A DNA stretch of 64,000 nt. Origin: CAKZQX01 sp034436755 (GTDB lineage: Bacteria; Chloroflexota; Chloroflexia; Chloroflexales; Chloroflexaceae). Of this stretch, positions 42,305 through 51,591 are shown in pieces. The translations under genes were made by a program, and so were the position numbers. Below the pieces are notes generated by a model, which did not search any database, had not been told where the DNA came from, and saw only the letters and a program-made list of their open reading frames with translations. The DNA is taken from assembly GCA_034436755.1 (NCBI GenBank), contig DAOTVB010000113.1:9582-73581 (forward strand), read 5' to 3'. Within the stretch, counting starts at the first letter, position 1, and each line of letters starts with the position of its first letter.

Positions 42305-45300
42305 ATGATCCCGTGCGAACTGATTCTGCGCAACTTTATGTGCTACCGCGAAGATCTGCCGCCGCTCTGCCTGGATGGGCTGCATATCGCCTGCCTCTCG
42401 GGTGAGAATGGCGCAGGCAAGTCGGCCCTGCTGGACGCGATCACCTGGGCCATCTGGGGCAAGGCCCGCATGAACGATGATGATCTGATCGCCCAGGGCG
42501 CAAGCGAGATGCTGGTCGATCTCCGCTTTCAACTCGATGGGCAGCGCTACCGCGTTATTCGCCAGCGCAAACGGGGCAAGAGCGGCACCCGCAGCAGCGG
42601 CAAGAGCACCCTCGACTTTCAGATGCAGGGTGAGATGGGCTGGCGCCCCATTGGCGACGGCAAAATCGCCGAGACCGAGAAGTCGATTGAGAACGTGCTG
42701 CGGATGAAGTATGACACCTTTATCAACGCCTCGATGCTACTTCAGGGGCGCGCCGATGAGTTCACCCGCAAGAACCCCGCCGAACGCAAGCAGGTACTGG
42801 CCGATATTCTCGACCTGGGAGAGTATGCCACGCTGGAGGGCCGCGCCAAGGAGCGGGTGAAAAAGCTCCACGATGAGATCAAAGAGCTGGAAGGGATCAT
42901 CGGCTTCCTGCAGCAGGAAGCCGGCAAGCTGGACTTCTATGCCCGCCTGGTCAGCGAGGCCGAGGCAAAAGCAGCAACGCTCACGGCCGAGTTGGAAACC
43001 GCCGAGGCAACCCGTCAGGAAGCCGATGCGCAGGTGCAGGCACTCGAGGTCAAACAGGAACGACGCAAGCAGGTGATTGAGGAGTTGGCAAAGCTGCGGG
43101 CAGAACAGCAGCAGCAGGAACAGAAAGTGACTGAATTGCAGGCGAAGATTGTAGAGGACGAAGCAATTCTGCAACGTCAGGAAGCGATTATCGCAGGGGT
43201 TCAGGCTTTTACTGCCGCATCTGATGAACTATCACGCCTGGATAAGTTGGCAATACGCTACAATGAACTTCAAGAACGCCGACTAGAACTGCGTGAGCAA
43301 TATAATGAAATACGCTCACAGTTAAAGAATGCATTAGAAAATCGACAGCGTGAGCAACAGCGAATAACAGAATTGCTATCGCAGAAACCTGTGCTTCACT
43401 CTGCTATAGAAGGGCTAGAACGACAGTTGGCAGATTTATTGCCATTAAACGATATATTGCACTCAATTTACGAACGGCTAAATGACTGTGACCAACGTAT
43501 TGGTCGTGCTAATACCCTCTTGATACGGCGTAGTGAATTAATTAGCCAGATCAAAACACGTCAGGAATCGCTGATAGCAGTCCGTGAAGAACAACAACGT
43601 ATTATTGAGAGTCGCAAACTAGATCTGAAAGATGCTCCTCGCTGGCGTGCTGATCTCGACGTAGCAATGGTGCAGCAGCAAACCCTGCATGACCTGTCGG
43701 CGCAACTGGCGACCCTGCGCGAACAGGAGCAGGCTGGCAGCATTCGCGTCGGTGAGTTGCGTGCCCAGTGTACGCAGTTCAAGCAGCAGGCCGACCAGAT
43801 CAAAAAGGATCGTGACCGCCTGAACAGTGCTGAGACCACCATCTGCCCGGTGTGCCGCAGCGAACTGGGCGATACCGGCATTGCCGGCGTCCTGGAACAT
43901 TATGACCAGGAAGTGACCGATCTGCGCGAATATTATCGTAACTACCAGCGTGCGGCAAAAGAACATGAAACAGAATTGGCACAAATAAGTACGCAAATTC
44001 GCACATTGAGCGATCAAGTTACGCAAGCTCAAAGGGGAGCCGCTCGTGTCGAGACTTTACAAGAAAATATAGCAAAGACGCATGCCTGGCAGATGGAAAT
44101 AGATCAGGCACATGTGCGACTGGCCGATGTTCAACGGCAGCTTGAAACGGAAAAGGAGGATCCGGAAGCCCGCGCGGACTTGCGCATGGTTGAAGCGGAG
44201 TTGATGGCATTAGCAGCAGAAGGCAACCAACCAAAAGTGGAACCAGCGGACCATACACTTTCACCTGACTCGGGATTCTGGGATGACATTATTCCAGCCC
44301 TCGAGAGAGAGCGTGATACACTCAAACAACAGCGAAGCACGCTGGAGAAACAGCATGGCGCTCGTTCGGGCATAGAGGCCAATATTGAGAATAAACGCCA
44401 CCAGCTTGACGAGTTATCGCGGGTTGCTCAAACGTTACCCAATGTGGAAGAAGATATCGCAACGCTCACAACAAAAATTGAGCACGGTGATTTTGCTCAC
44501 GAAGTGCGTATTGCTGGTGAGGCAGTAAAAGCTGAACTGTCAGATCTAGGGTATACACCTCAAATCCGTCATGAGATGCACAAACAGGTTGTGGAGTTAA
44601 AACATTGGGCTGCCGAGGAACGGCGCTTAATTGAAGCTCAGGGGCGCATTGAGAGTAACCGTAATACGCTTACATGGGCCAAGGAAATGCTTGCTGATAG
44701 GAACTACAAAATAGACCAGCATGCCCAGGAAGATAAGCAGTTAGAGCATGAACTACAAGCATTGCCTGCTGCCCGAAAAAAGGTCAAAGAATGTACTGAA
44801 GAGGTCAAAAACTGTCGTGAAAGTCACAAAGCAGCCTTGAATGATTTAGGTGAGCGGAAGCGTGATCATAATAATGCGGTCACGGCTCAAGAGCAACTGG
44901 CCGCAAACGAGAAGCAGCGCGATGAGCTATCCGAGCGGCAGGGCGTCTTTCAGGAACTGGTGGAAGCCTTTGGCAAAAAGGGCGTGCAGGCCATGCTGAT
45001 CGAAACCGCCATTCCGGAGATCGAAGAGGAGGCTAATCGGCTGCTGGGCCGCATGACCGACAACCAGATGCATCTGACATTCGAGATGCAGCGCGAAAAG
45101 AAGCAGGGCGGTGGCGCCATCGAGACGCTGGATATCAAGATTGCGGATGCGCTGGGCACACGGGTCTACGATGCTTTCAGCGGTGGCGAGGCGATGCGGG
45201 TCAACTTTGCCATCCGGGTGGCGCTGTCACGGCTGCTGGCCCGCCGCGCCGGAGCCAGCCTGGAGACGCTGGTGATTGACGAGGGCTTTGGAACGCTGGA

Positions 45301-45460
45301 TGCCCAGGGCCGCGAACGCTTTGTCGAGGCGATTACCAGTGTGCAGCATGATTTCAAGCGCATTTTGGTGATCACCCATCTGGACGAACTCAAGGAGCGC
45401 TTCCCGGCGCAGATTGAGATTACCAAAACCGCGCAGGGGAGTGGCTGGACGCTGGTTTAG
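42305..45460 (+). CDS. sbcC: SbcC/Rad50-type SMC-like ATPase
   Basis: A protein of 1051 residues. Walker A GENGAGKS at 33-40, a long coiled coil, a zinc-hook CPVC (C514, C517) at the apex, a second coiled coil, then signature motif SGGE at 959-962 and Walker B LVIDEG (D992). It is the ATPase partner of the SbcD/Mre11 nuclease in processing DNA ends and hairpins, but no sbcD lies in this window on either side. AAGAGGT precedes the ATG at 42305. Parts of both coiled-coil arms (about 43200-43640 and 43930-44880) are much more AT-rich than the head domains. Abundant palindromic repeats in the genome make a hairpin-processing enzyme notable. Confidence 0.9.
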   Translation: MIPCELILRNFMCYREDLPPLCLDGLHIACLSGENGAGKSALLDAITWAIWGKARMNDDDLIAQGASEMLVDLRFQLDGQRYRVIRQRKRGKSGTRSSGKSTLDFQMQGEMGWRPIGDGKIAETEKSIENVLRMKYDTFINASMLLQGRADEFTRKNPAERKQVLADILDLGEYATLEGRAKERVKKLHDEIKELEGIIGFLQQEAGKLDFYARLVSEAEAKAATLTAELETAEATRQEADAQVQALEVKQERRKQVIEELAKLRAEQQQQEQKVTELQAKIVEDEAILQRQEAIIAGVQAFTAASDELSRLDKLAIRYNELQERRLELREQYNEIRSQLKNALENRQREQQRITELLSQKPVLHSAIEGLERQLADLLPLNDILHSIYERLNDCDQRIGRANTLLIRRSELISQIKTRQESLIAVREEQQRIIESRKLDLKDAPRWRADLDVAMVQQQTLHDLSAQLATLREQEQAGSIRVGELRAQCTQFKQQADQIKKDRDRLNSAETTICPVCRSELGDTGIAGVLEHYDQEVTDLREYYRNYQRAAKEHETELAQISTQIRTLSDQVTQAQRGAARVETLQENIAKTHAWQMEIDQAHVRLADVQRQLETEKEDPEARADLRMVEAELMALAAEGNQPKVEPADHTLSPDSGFWDDIIPALERERDTLKQQRSTLEKQHGARSGIEANIENKRHQLDELSRVAQTLPNVEEDIATLTTKIEHGDFAHEVRIAGEAVKAELSDLGYTPQIRHEMHKQVVELKHWAAEERRLIEAQGRIESNRNTLTWAKEMLADRNYKIDQHAQEDKQLEHELQALPAARKKVKECTEEVKNCRESHKAALNDLGERKRDHNNAVTAQEQLAANEKQRDELSERQGVFQELVEAFGKKGVQAMLIETAIPEIEEEANRLLGRMTDNQMHLTFEMQREKKQGGGAIETLDIKIADALGTRVYDAFSGGEAMRVNFAIRVALSRLLARRAGASLETLVIDEGFGTLDAQGRERFVEAITSVQHDFKRILVITHLDELKERFPAQIEITKTAQGSGWTLV

Positions 45461-45514
45461 TTGCCATTGTCACAGGCGGGCGCTAACTGGTTGAACAGTC
45501 GTGCGCCCCCACCC

Positions 45515-46504
45515 TTACTCCGGTGCCCAGACCGGGTCGCGCCCTTCCGCCAGCCGGGTCAGCCCGTTGCCGCTCCGGTGAACCATGTAGATGTCAAACC
45601 CCGCATCCAACACCAGCGGCGAGGGGTGCCGAGTGGTCACCAGAAGCCACTCACCACCGGGAGCCCATGACGAACTGCCAGCACAGATCTCTTCGGTCAC
45701 CTGGCGGACATCGGAGCCATCGACCCTTTTAACATAGAGGTTGGTACATATACCATGCTCATGGGTGAACTCATGAAATGCCACATAGCGGCCGCTCGGA
45801 TCCGGGTTATGTCGCTGCCGATACCATGCCGGCGTTTCCGCCACCTCCATCCGAGCCCCCTGAGCGCCCGCCTCCGCTGGAACGATCACTACCTGCCGAT
45901 ACACATCTACCCGCACGGCGATCTGGGTACTGTCCGGCGACCAGACGATTTCCCTGGGAGAGTCATGGATATGCGTCAACGAGGTGATGGTGCCCGTCGC
46001 AAGCGCGACCGTGTACAGCCATCCCGTCCGCTCTCCCTGATCCGAGGCGACAAAGGCAATCCGACTGCCATCCGGCGACCAGGTCGGTGGATAGATGGTG
46101 GGGTAGGGCACATCCTTCAGTGGCACATCACAGACATGCCGGAGTTGCGTGCCGTCGGCCTGGATGGTATAAATGGCGTCCACGCCAGTGCGGTTGGAGA
46201 CAAAGGCGAGCCGGTCGCCGTCCGGCGACCAGGTCGGGTCACGATCCGTGCCCGGGTGATCAGACAGATTCACCAGGCCGGCACCGTTGGCCGCCATCAG
46301 GCAAATGTCCGTGTTGCCATGCGGGGAACACTCAAAGGCAATTCGGCCGATATCACGGGTGAGCACCACCGGCGTGGGTTGCACCAGCAGCGGCTCTAGC
46401 AGGGTCGGGGCAAAGGTAACGATCAGCAGCGCCAGGAGCCCCAGGCCCAGCAGACTGAGCAGCAGCACAATAGTACCTGACAGCAGCCGTATGCCGATAC
46501 GCAT
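45515..46504 (-). CDS. TolB-like beta-propeller protein, membrane-anchored
   Basis: A protein of 329 residues. An N-terminal hydrophobic helix (IRLLSGTIVLLLSLLGLGLLALLIV) anchors or exports it. The rest has WD40-like/PD40 repeats: DPTWSPDGDRLAFVSNR, PPTWSPDGSRIAFVASD, EIVWSPDSTQIAV, and SSSWAPGGEWLLVTTR. Such propellers bind peptides or other proteins outside the membrane. AAAGGAG precedes the ATG. Convergent with sbcC. Confidence 0.85.
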   Translation of the reverse strand: MRIGIRLLSGTIVLLLSLLGLGLLALLIVTFAPTLLEPLLVQPTPVVLTRDIGRIAFECSPHGNTDICLMAANGAGLVNLSDHPGTDRDPTWSPDGDRLAFVSNRTGVDAIYTIQADGTQLRHVCDVPLKDVPYPTIYPPTWSPDGSRIAFVASDQGERTGWLYTVALATGTITSLTHIHDSPREIVWSPDSTQIAVRVDVYRQVVIVPAEAGAQGARMEVAETPAWYRQRHNPDPSGRYVAFHEFTHEHGICTNLYVKRVDGSDVRQVTEEICAGSSSWAPGGEWLLVTTRHPSPLVLDAGFDIYMVHRSGNGLTRLAEGRDPVWAPE

Positions 46505-47022
46505 AGTTCGCCACTCCTTTCTGCATCCTGGTATGCTTACCAGGTAGTCGGACGGGACGAACCTGTACTACTGATAAGTCTCTTTGTAATAAGCCTCCCT
46601 TGGCGAGTGTATGCATTCGCTAGGGATTGTACACTATTTCAACATACTTTACTCGCTGGTGATACATAGCTATTCAGAATAAAACCGATGCATTTCACCG
46701 TGTATCATCCTCCTGGCCCGCTCTGTCCTCCGGGACAACATCCATGCCCGTCCACAATATTCTCACAACTCCACCCTCCATCCCATCTTTTGGCAGATCC
46801 CTCGCAGCCCGGTTGGGCTGTAAACTCCACGCAGAAACTGATCGTACCGCGCATAACCGGGTTCTGAGTTCTATGTTCCGGGTTCTACCAGGGCCTAAGC
46901 GGTTCCCTTAGCCCGGTATCCGCCCTGTTTCTGACGTTTTTTGCCCGGCATCCCGTTACCATAGATGCACGTTAGTACGAAATACAAAGCAGTTCTTCCT
47001 TGCATTCAGAAGGAGCAGCGAT
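46505..47022. other. 518-base intergenic region; no gene seen
   Basis: A stretch near 46891 (CCTAAGCGGTTCCCTTAGCCC) may be a decayed piece of family I, but the match is too weak to claim. Divergent promoters for the propeller and acetyltransferase genes must lie here. No RNA gene noticed. Confidence 0.35.
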
Positions 47023-47676
47023 ATGTTTGCGACCAATCTTTCTTCCCAGATTATAGATATTCCGGGCGAGCGACTGGATGAAGCCGTTGAAGTACTGGCC
47101 CGCGCATTTCAGACCTACCCGCTGATGCGCTACTGGTTTGCCGACCAGAGTGCCGCCTACTACCGCGCGCTGCAGAAGCTCTTCTACTTCTCATGCCGGG
47201 TGCGCCTCGATCTGGGCTATCCACTTCTCGGCAGCGTTGATGCCGGCGGGCGGTTACTGGGGGTTGCCGGGTTGGCCGCACCTGAACGGGAGTCCTGGCC
47301 CGCCGGCCTGACCGAAACCTATGAGCGCTTCACCGCGTTCATTGGCCCGGAAGCGCAGCAACGCGTCGAGGCGTACATGCAGATCGTTGATAGCCACCCG
47401 CTGCCGCAACCCCACTACTACCTGAGCTTTATCGGAGTAGATCCCGATGGGCGGGGGCAGGGGCATGCACGCCGGTTGCTCGACGCGGTGCATGCCATTG
47501 CCGCAACGCATCCGACCAGCGTGGGGGTTGGCCTGCATACGGAGCATCCCGCGAATGTGGAACTGTATGCGCACTTTGGCTACCGGGTGATCGCGCAGGC
47601 GCAACTGGGCAGTGTTGGTACCTGGGGTATGTTCCGCCCAAACACCGGCAGCCGAACACCAGCCGGGCAGGAGTGA
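47023..47676 (+). CDS. GNAT-family N-acetyltransferase
   Basis: A protein of 217 residues. The acetyl-CoA-binding motif is clear: YYLSFIGVDPDGRGQGHARRLLDAVHAIAA (V-x-x-x-x-R-G-x-G-H/A form), followed by VGVGLHTEHPANVELYAHFGYRVI. The substrate is unknown. AAGGAGC precedes the ATG. The methyltransferase gene follows 40 bases later. Confidence 0.9.
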   Translation: MFATNLSSQIIDIPGERLDEAVEVLARAFQTYPLMRYWFADQSAAYYRALQKLFYFSCRVRLDLGYPLLGSVDAGGRLLGVAGLAAPERESWPAGLTETYERFTAFIGPEAQQRVEAYMQIVDSHPLPQPHYYLSFIGVDPDGRGQGHARRLLDAVHAIAATHPTSVGVGLHTEHPANVELYAHFGYRVIAQAQLGSVGTWGMFRPNTGSRTPAGQE

Positions 47677-47716
47677 GTTTGCCGACCAGGGTTTTGCAAC
47701 GGTCTGGAGGAAGGTT

Positions 47717-48403
47717 ATGGATATGACCATTGGCACCTGGCGCATCTCCGTCGAGCGCACCCCGCCAACCAGTGCCGAACTTACCACGATGTATGACCAT
47801 GCCGCCCGACACTGGCAGCAATCACTCCATCGGCAGGGGTACGACCAGGCCTACCGCGATCTGTTTCACCGGCTTTGGGAGCAGGGCATGCTGCGCCGAT
47901 TGGAGCAGGGGGGACGCGTGCTGGACGCAGGGATCGGCACCGGCGCACTCATTCTGGCCCTGACGGAGACGCTCCCTGCGTCCATCCAGATTGACGGCGT
48001 GGATATCTCGGCCGGGATGCTGGCGGAGGCCCGCCATGCGCTGACCAGGGCGGGCGTGCCGGTGCAGACGCATCAGCAGGACATGCACCGCCTGCCCTTT
48101 GCGGACCATAGCTTCGACATGGTGATGAGCGCGCATCTGCTCGAACATCTCAACGATCCGGAGCGCGGGCTGGCCGAGATGACCCGCGTCCTGCGTCCCG
48201 GCGCGCCGCTACTGGTGATTGTGACGCGCCAGGGGCTATTTGATGCACTACTCCAGTTGAAGTGGCGCTACTCACCGATCCGCCCGCAGCAGTTAGTCGC
48301 GTGGCTGTGGGCGAGCGGACTGCGCAACATCCGCCGGTACGATCTGCCGGCCGGCTTCCCGCTGCTGCATGTGTCGGGGATTGCTTGCATCGGGTTTAAA
48401 TAG
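47717..48403 (+). CDS. SAM-dependent methyltransferase (class I)
   Basis: A protein of 228 residues. SAM-binding motif I VLDAGIGTGALILAL, motif II-like IDGVDISAGMLAEAR, and MHRLPFADHSFDMVMSAHLLEHL with LAEMTRVLRPGAPLLVIV define a UbiE/Methyltransf_11-like fold. The substrate is unknown. GGAGGAAGG precedes the ATG at 47717; another ATG two codons later is possible. Likely one operon with the acetyltransferase. Confidence 0.88.
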   Translation: MDMTIGTWRISVERTPPTSAELTTMYDHAARHWQQSLHRQGYDQAYRDLFHRLWEQGMLRRLEQGGRVLDAGIGTGALILALTETLPASIQIDGVDISAGMLAEARHALTRAGVPVQTHQQDMHRLPFADHSFDMVMSAHLLEHLNDPERGLAEMTRVLRPGAPLLVIVTRQGLFDALLQLKWRYSPIRPQQLVAWLWASGLRNIRRYDLPAGFPLLHVSGIACIGFK

Positions 48404-48408
48404 CTCGC

Positions 48409-48666
48409 TATAGCAACCTTATACCAATTTGACTTCCAAACGGCAACAATCAGACCAACCACGAAGCACACGAAGGAACACGAACGGCTGCATCGTGGGG
48501 ACGATTGGGGTATGCATCAGGTTCACGGTTTCACGCTCTGTGTGACCCTGGTGGGTTTTTTGCACGTTTGACAACAAATCGGTATTACATTTGTCGTAGT
48601 GCCGCCTTCAGGCGGTTGGGAAAGAATCCCGAAGAACCAGTTCACGACCATTTTAGGATTGCTATA
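48409..48666. repeat. Family II element interrupted by a second small element
   Basis: The left end TATAGCAACCTTA (48409) and right end TTTTAGGATTGCTATA (to 48666) match the ends of the compact family II copy at 56500. About 165 bases are inserted after the left end; the insert is framed by TACCAATTTG and ACAAATCGGTA, which are near-complementary. So this seems to be an element inside an element. Confidence 0.6.
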
Positions 48667-48693
48667 CCTATGGCCTGATATGCACCCTCAGTC

Positions 48694-48800
48694 ACAGGAG
48701 TTACGCGGTCGGTTCCCAACCAGGCGTCTGTCTGAACAACCGGCCCGATGCGCTTCCCGCAGAGCGGAATGGGATATGCTTTTTCCAGAACATGTGGCAC
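48694..48800. repeat. Family I partial copy (left end only)
   Basis: ACAGGAGTTACGCGGT at 48694-48709 is a perfect left end. It is followed by GGTTCCCAACCAGGCGTCTG, shared with the copy at 58794. No right end or core palindrome was found before the next gene. Confidence 0.6.
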
Positions 48801-48827
48801 CGTTGAGCAGCGAAAAGCGAACCTGCA

Positions 48828-50207
48828 TCACACCGCTACACCATCGTCATCGGGTTGTTGAACGGTCTGACGCTGCTGCTTCCACTGCGTCAGGCGCAGA
48901 CGCAGCCCCAGGGCCGACGCTATGTTCCAGAGCAGCCGGTTGCCGAGTGCCGGATCATCCTCACACAGCGCGACCAGGCGTTCCCGGCTGAGAGTCAGCA
49001 GCGTTGCCCCCTCGGGGCCGGCACGCAGATCGGCACTGCGGCGGCCACCATCGAGTAGCGCCAGTTCCCCGGTGATCTGGCCGGGCAGCAGCGTCGCCAC
49101 CGGTTGCGACGGGGGCGCTTCCGGGCGGGCTTCAGTGACAACATTCCAGACCTCAACCGAGCCCTCCTGGGTGATGTAGAGTTGATTGCCGGGTGTATCC
49201 GCCTGCGCAATGCATGCATGCGGCGCATAGGTTTGCATATGACACTGCGCGGCCAGGCGGGTACGCTGCGCCAGGTTCATTCCATTCCCAACATCTGAAT
49301 GCGCCAGAAAGCGCGCTACCTGGTCAACCCGGGTAACCTCTTGCTCCGAAACATCGTCAAGTTGAGTGGTGATCAGCGGCAGGCCCAGGAAGGCCGCAAT
49401 ATGCCGGTGGGTCGCAGCCGGCGCTTCAAACTGGGGCCAGTGTCCCGCCTTGGGGATAATTCGCAGGTCAGCGTGGGGCCACTCATCGGCCACCACCCCG
49501 GCATCCCGCAACGGCACGGTGTTATCCTCCGCGCCCCAGAGCACCAGCGAGGGCGCTTCTACCGCTCCCAGACGACCGCGCAGATCGCCCGCGCGCATCG
49601 CGTAATAACACTCCGCGCGTACCCGGCCCTGCCCCGGACGGCGCGCATCCGCACGCAGGCGCTTGTAATCCTCCTCGGTGATCGCGGTACGTTCCGCAAA
49701 GGAAGCCGGGCGCATCAGATGATCGGTTACACTCAGGAAATGGGGTTCAATCGCCGCCACCACGCGCCCCGCCAGTCCGAAGCGTTCGAGCACGGTGATC
49801 GGCGAGATAAACATGTTAATGAAGTTTGACAGATGCCCGCTGATTGTTGGACAGAGCAGCACCATCCGCTCCACCAGCATCGGATGGCGTAGCGCCAGCG
49901 TCAGGCTGATCATGCCGCCCATCGAATGCCCGACCAGAACAACCGGCCCGCTGCTGACCGCGCCGATCAGCTCGGCCAGCAGATCGGCATAGCCTTCAAT
50001 CGTTGCCCGCGCGTTGGGCGGTGGCGACTCGCCATATCCGGGGAGATCAACCGCTTTGCAGGCAAACCGGCGGCTTAACAGCGGCATCAGTGATGACAGC
50101 GCATAGGAAGAACTGGACCAGCCATGGATCAGCAGCGCAACCTGATTGTTGGGCGAACCCTGCTCATCGACATGAATCGGCTGACCTTTGATTGTGTAAA
50201 CCCGCAT
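48828..50207 (-). CDS. Alpha/beta hydrolase fused to a cyclic-nucleotide-binding domain
   Basis: A protein of 459 residues. Residues 1-285 form an alpha/beta hydrolase with LLIHGWSSSS, nucleophile elbow GHSMGG (S95), acid in WGAEDNTVPL and His in AGHWPQFE. Residues about 315-459 form a cNMP/Crp-like binding domain: AQCHMQTYAPHACIAQADTPGNQLYITQEGSVEVWNV, LLPGQITGELALLDGGRRSADLRAG, and a tail helix. The phosphate-binding cassette is recognisable (GELALLDGGRRSA). No HTH follows. A hydrolase gated by a nucleotide ligand or by oligomerisation is inferred. ATGGAGC lies before the ATG. Confidence 0.85.
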   Translation of the reverse strand: MRVYTIKGQPIHVDEQGSPNNQVALLIHGWSSSSYALSSLMPLLSRRFACKAVDLPGYGESPPPNARATIEGYADLLAELIGAVSSGPVVLVGHSMGGMISLTLALRHPMLVERMVLLCPTISGHLSNFINMFISPITVLERFGLAGRVVAAIEPHFLSVTDHLMRPASFAERTAITEEDYKRLRADARRPGQGRVRAECYYAMRAGDLRGRLGAVEAPSLVLWGAEDNTVPLRDAGVVADEWPHADLRIIPKAGHWPQFEAPAATHRHIAAFLGLPLITTQLDDVSEQEVTRVDQVARFLAHSDVGNGMNLAQRTRLAAQCHMQTYAPHACIAQADTPGNQLYITQEGSVEVWNVVTEARPEAPPSQPVATLLPGQITGELALLDGGRRSADLRAGPEGATLLTLSRERLVALCEDDPALGNRLLWNIASALGLRLRLTQWKQQRQTVQQPDDDGVAV

Positions 50208-50278
50208 GGTATATGCTCCATCCCTCTGAAGGGAAATTGATCACTGTCAGGAAACGGATAACTATCGCAACTACTATA

Positions 50279-50539
50279 ACAGGACTTACGCGGTGCGGCA
50301 TTCAAATCAGGCATGTGATGGCAACAGTGTGGTGTTTCGCCTGCGGCAGCATGGTACTTTTTCGATCTTTTTCCCAAAAAATTTGCTCCCAGAGCAAATT
50401 TCTTGGGAAAAAGATGGCCCTATTCCCGTCTTTTTGGGAACCATGTGGCTCGGAGAGTTACATGGTTCCCAAAAGGATATTTTCTGCCACCCTGCCGGAG
50501 GCGAAACGCCCTTCCGGGTCAGAGACCACGTACTCCTGT
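50279..50539. repeat. Family I inverted-repeat element with two palindromes
   Basis: Ends ACAGGACTTACGCGGT (50279-50294) and ACCACGTACTCCTGT (50525-50539). Module order is reversed (CTGCGGCAGCATGG first, CCCTGCCGGAGGCG later). One core has 24-bp arms with one mismatch, 50365-50388 against 50392-50415. A second palindrome follows at about 50431-50474 (TTTTGGGAACCATGT with ACATGGTTCCCAAAA). It is the only copy with two. Confidence 0.8.
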
Positions 50540-50676
50540 AATATAACGCTGTTATGAAACAATTTCGTTACGGCATCTCCCCGAAATGGCGGCTCTATGG
50601 TATGATAAGAGCACAAACGGAGCACGCTAATGATAAACCAGGTGTCTCACGCTGTGGTGAAGAACTGCTGACTGCC

Positions 50677-51564
50677 ATGCTTGATGATGCAACGAGGCTA
50701 ATCTACTCTGCCAGTGGCGCAACTGCCGTGCCACTGCTCTTCCAGCCGCAGGTGCTGCGCTGTATGGCGGCCGGGCCGGGCGGCCATCCGCTGACGGTGC
50801 TGTTGGATACCGGCACCGATCCATCGGCGATTGACCTGGGGCTGGCCCGCCGATTAGGGCTGCGCCTGGGTGAGTTCGCCATGGGCCAGAGCGCCGCCAG
50901 TAATGCCGTGCCCTTCACCGAGACGATCCTGCCCTGGCTGCGGCTGGGCGACTTTACCTTTCGCGACCTGTTTGTCCTGGCCGTCGATCTGGGAGGAACG
51001 CCCTTTCCGGTCGATATTGTCCTGGGGTACAATGTGTTACGCCAACTGGTGTTCCGGGTTGATTTTGTCAATACTATGCTCTACCTGAGCCATCCTGACC
51101 TGGGCATGCCGGAACTCTCCTCCCAGGGCGCACTGCTGCCCCTGACCTTCTTTGAGCACTTCCCCGCCCTGCAAGATGTCACGTTATGCGACCAGGTCCA
51201 TCTGCCGCTGGCGACGATTGACACCGGTTCGAACAGCGGGTTAACCCTCGGTCCGGATCTGGCGGCGCGGTTGGGGTTGCAGCCCAATGGATCGGCGGTC
51301 GTCTCCGCGTTGGGGACCGGCTTTGGCGGTGGCTGTGAAGTGCTGGTCGGGCAGGCCGATCTGGTGCGGGTGGGCCCCTTTGCGTTGCGTGATGTCGATC
51401 TGGATACGCTCAGCAATGGTACAGGCGATCTGCGGCGTAATGGTCGCGCCAATATCGGCAATCGGCTGCTGGCCCGCTTCGCCACGGTCACGCTGGACTA
51501 TGAGCGGCGGCTCTGTGCGCTTGAGCCGCGCCAATCTGCCGACGACGGAGCGGATTTATGGTAG
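50677..51564 (+). CDS. Two-lobed retropepsin-like aspartic protease
   Basis: A protein of about 295 residues with two aspartic-protease half-sites: VLLDTGTDPSAID (D44) and ATIDTGSNSGLTL (D182). Each is followed by a retropepsin-like strand order, with VDIVLGYNVLRQL and RANIGNRLLARF in the second-half positions. No signal peptide or membrane helix is seen, so it may act in the cytoplasm. The start is uncertain: in-frame ATGs exist at 50554, 50602 and 50677. A 13-codon reading frame with a CGGAG site (50630-50671) ends 5 bases before 50677 and might be a leader. A 122-aa gene follows. Confidence 0.75.
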   Translation: MLDDATRLIYSASGATAVPLLFQPQVLRCMAAGPGGHPLTVLLDTGTDPSAIDLGLARRLGLRLGEFAMGQSAASNAVPFTETILPWLRLGDFTFRDLFVLAVDLGGTPFPVDIVLGYNVLRQLVFRVDFVNTMLYLSHPDLGMPELSSQGALLPLTFFEHFPALQDVTLCDQVHLPLATIDTGSNSGLTLGPDLAARLGLQPNGSAVVSALGTGFGGGCEVLVGQADLVRVGPFALRDVDLDTLSNGTGDLRRNGRANIGNRLLARFATVTLDYERRLCALEPRQSADDGADLW

Positions 51565-51591
51565 CAAAAACAACACTCCAAGGAGGTACAT

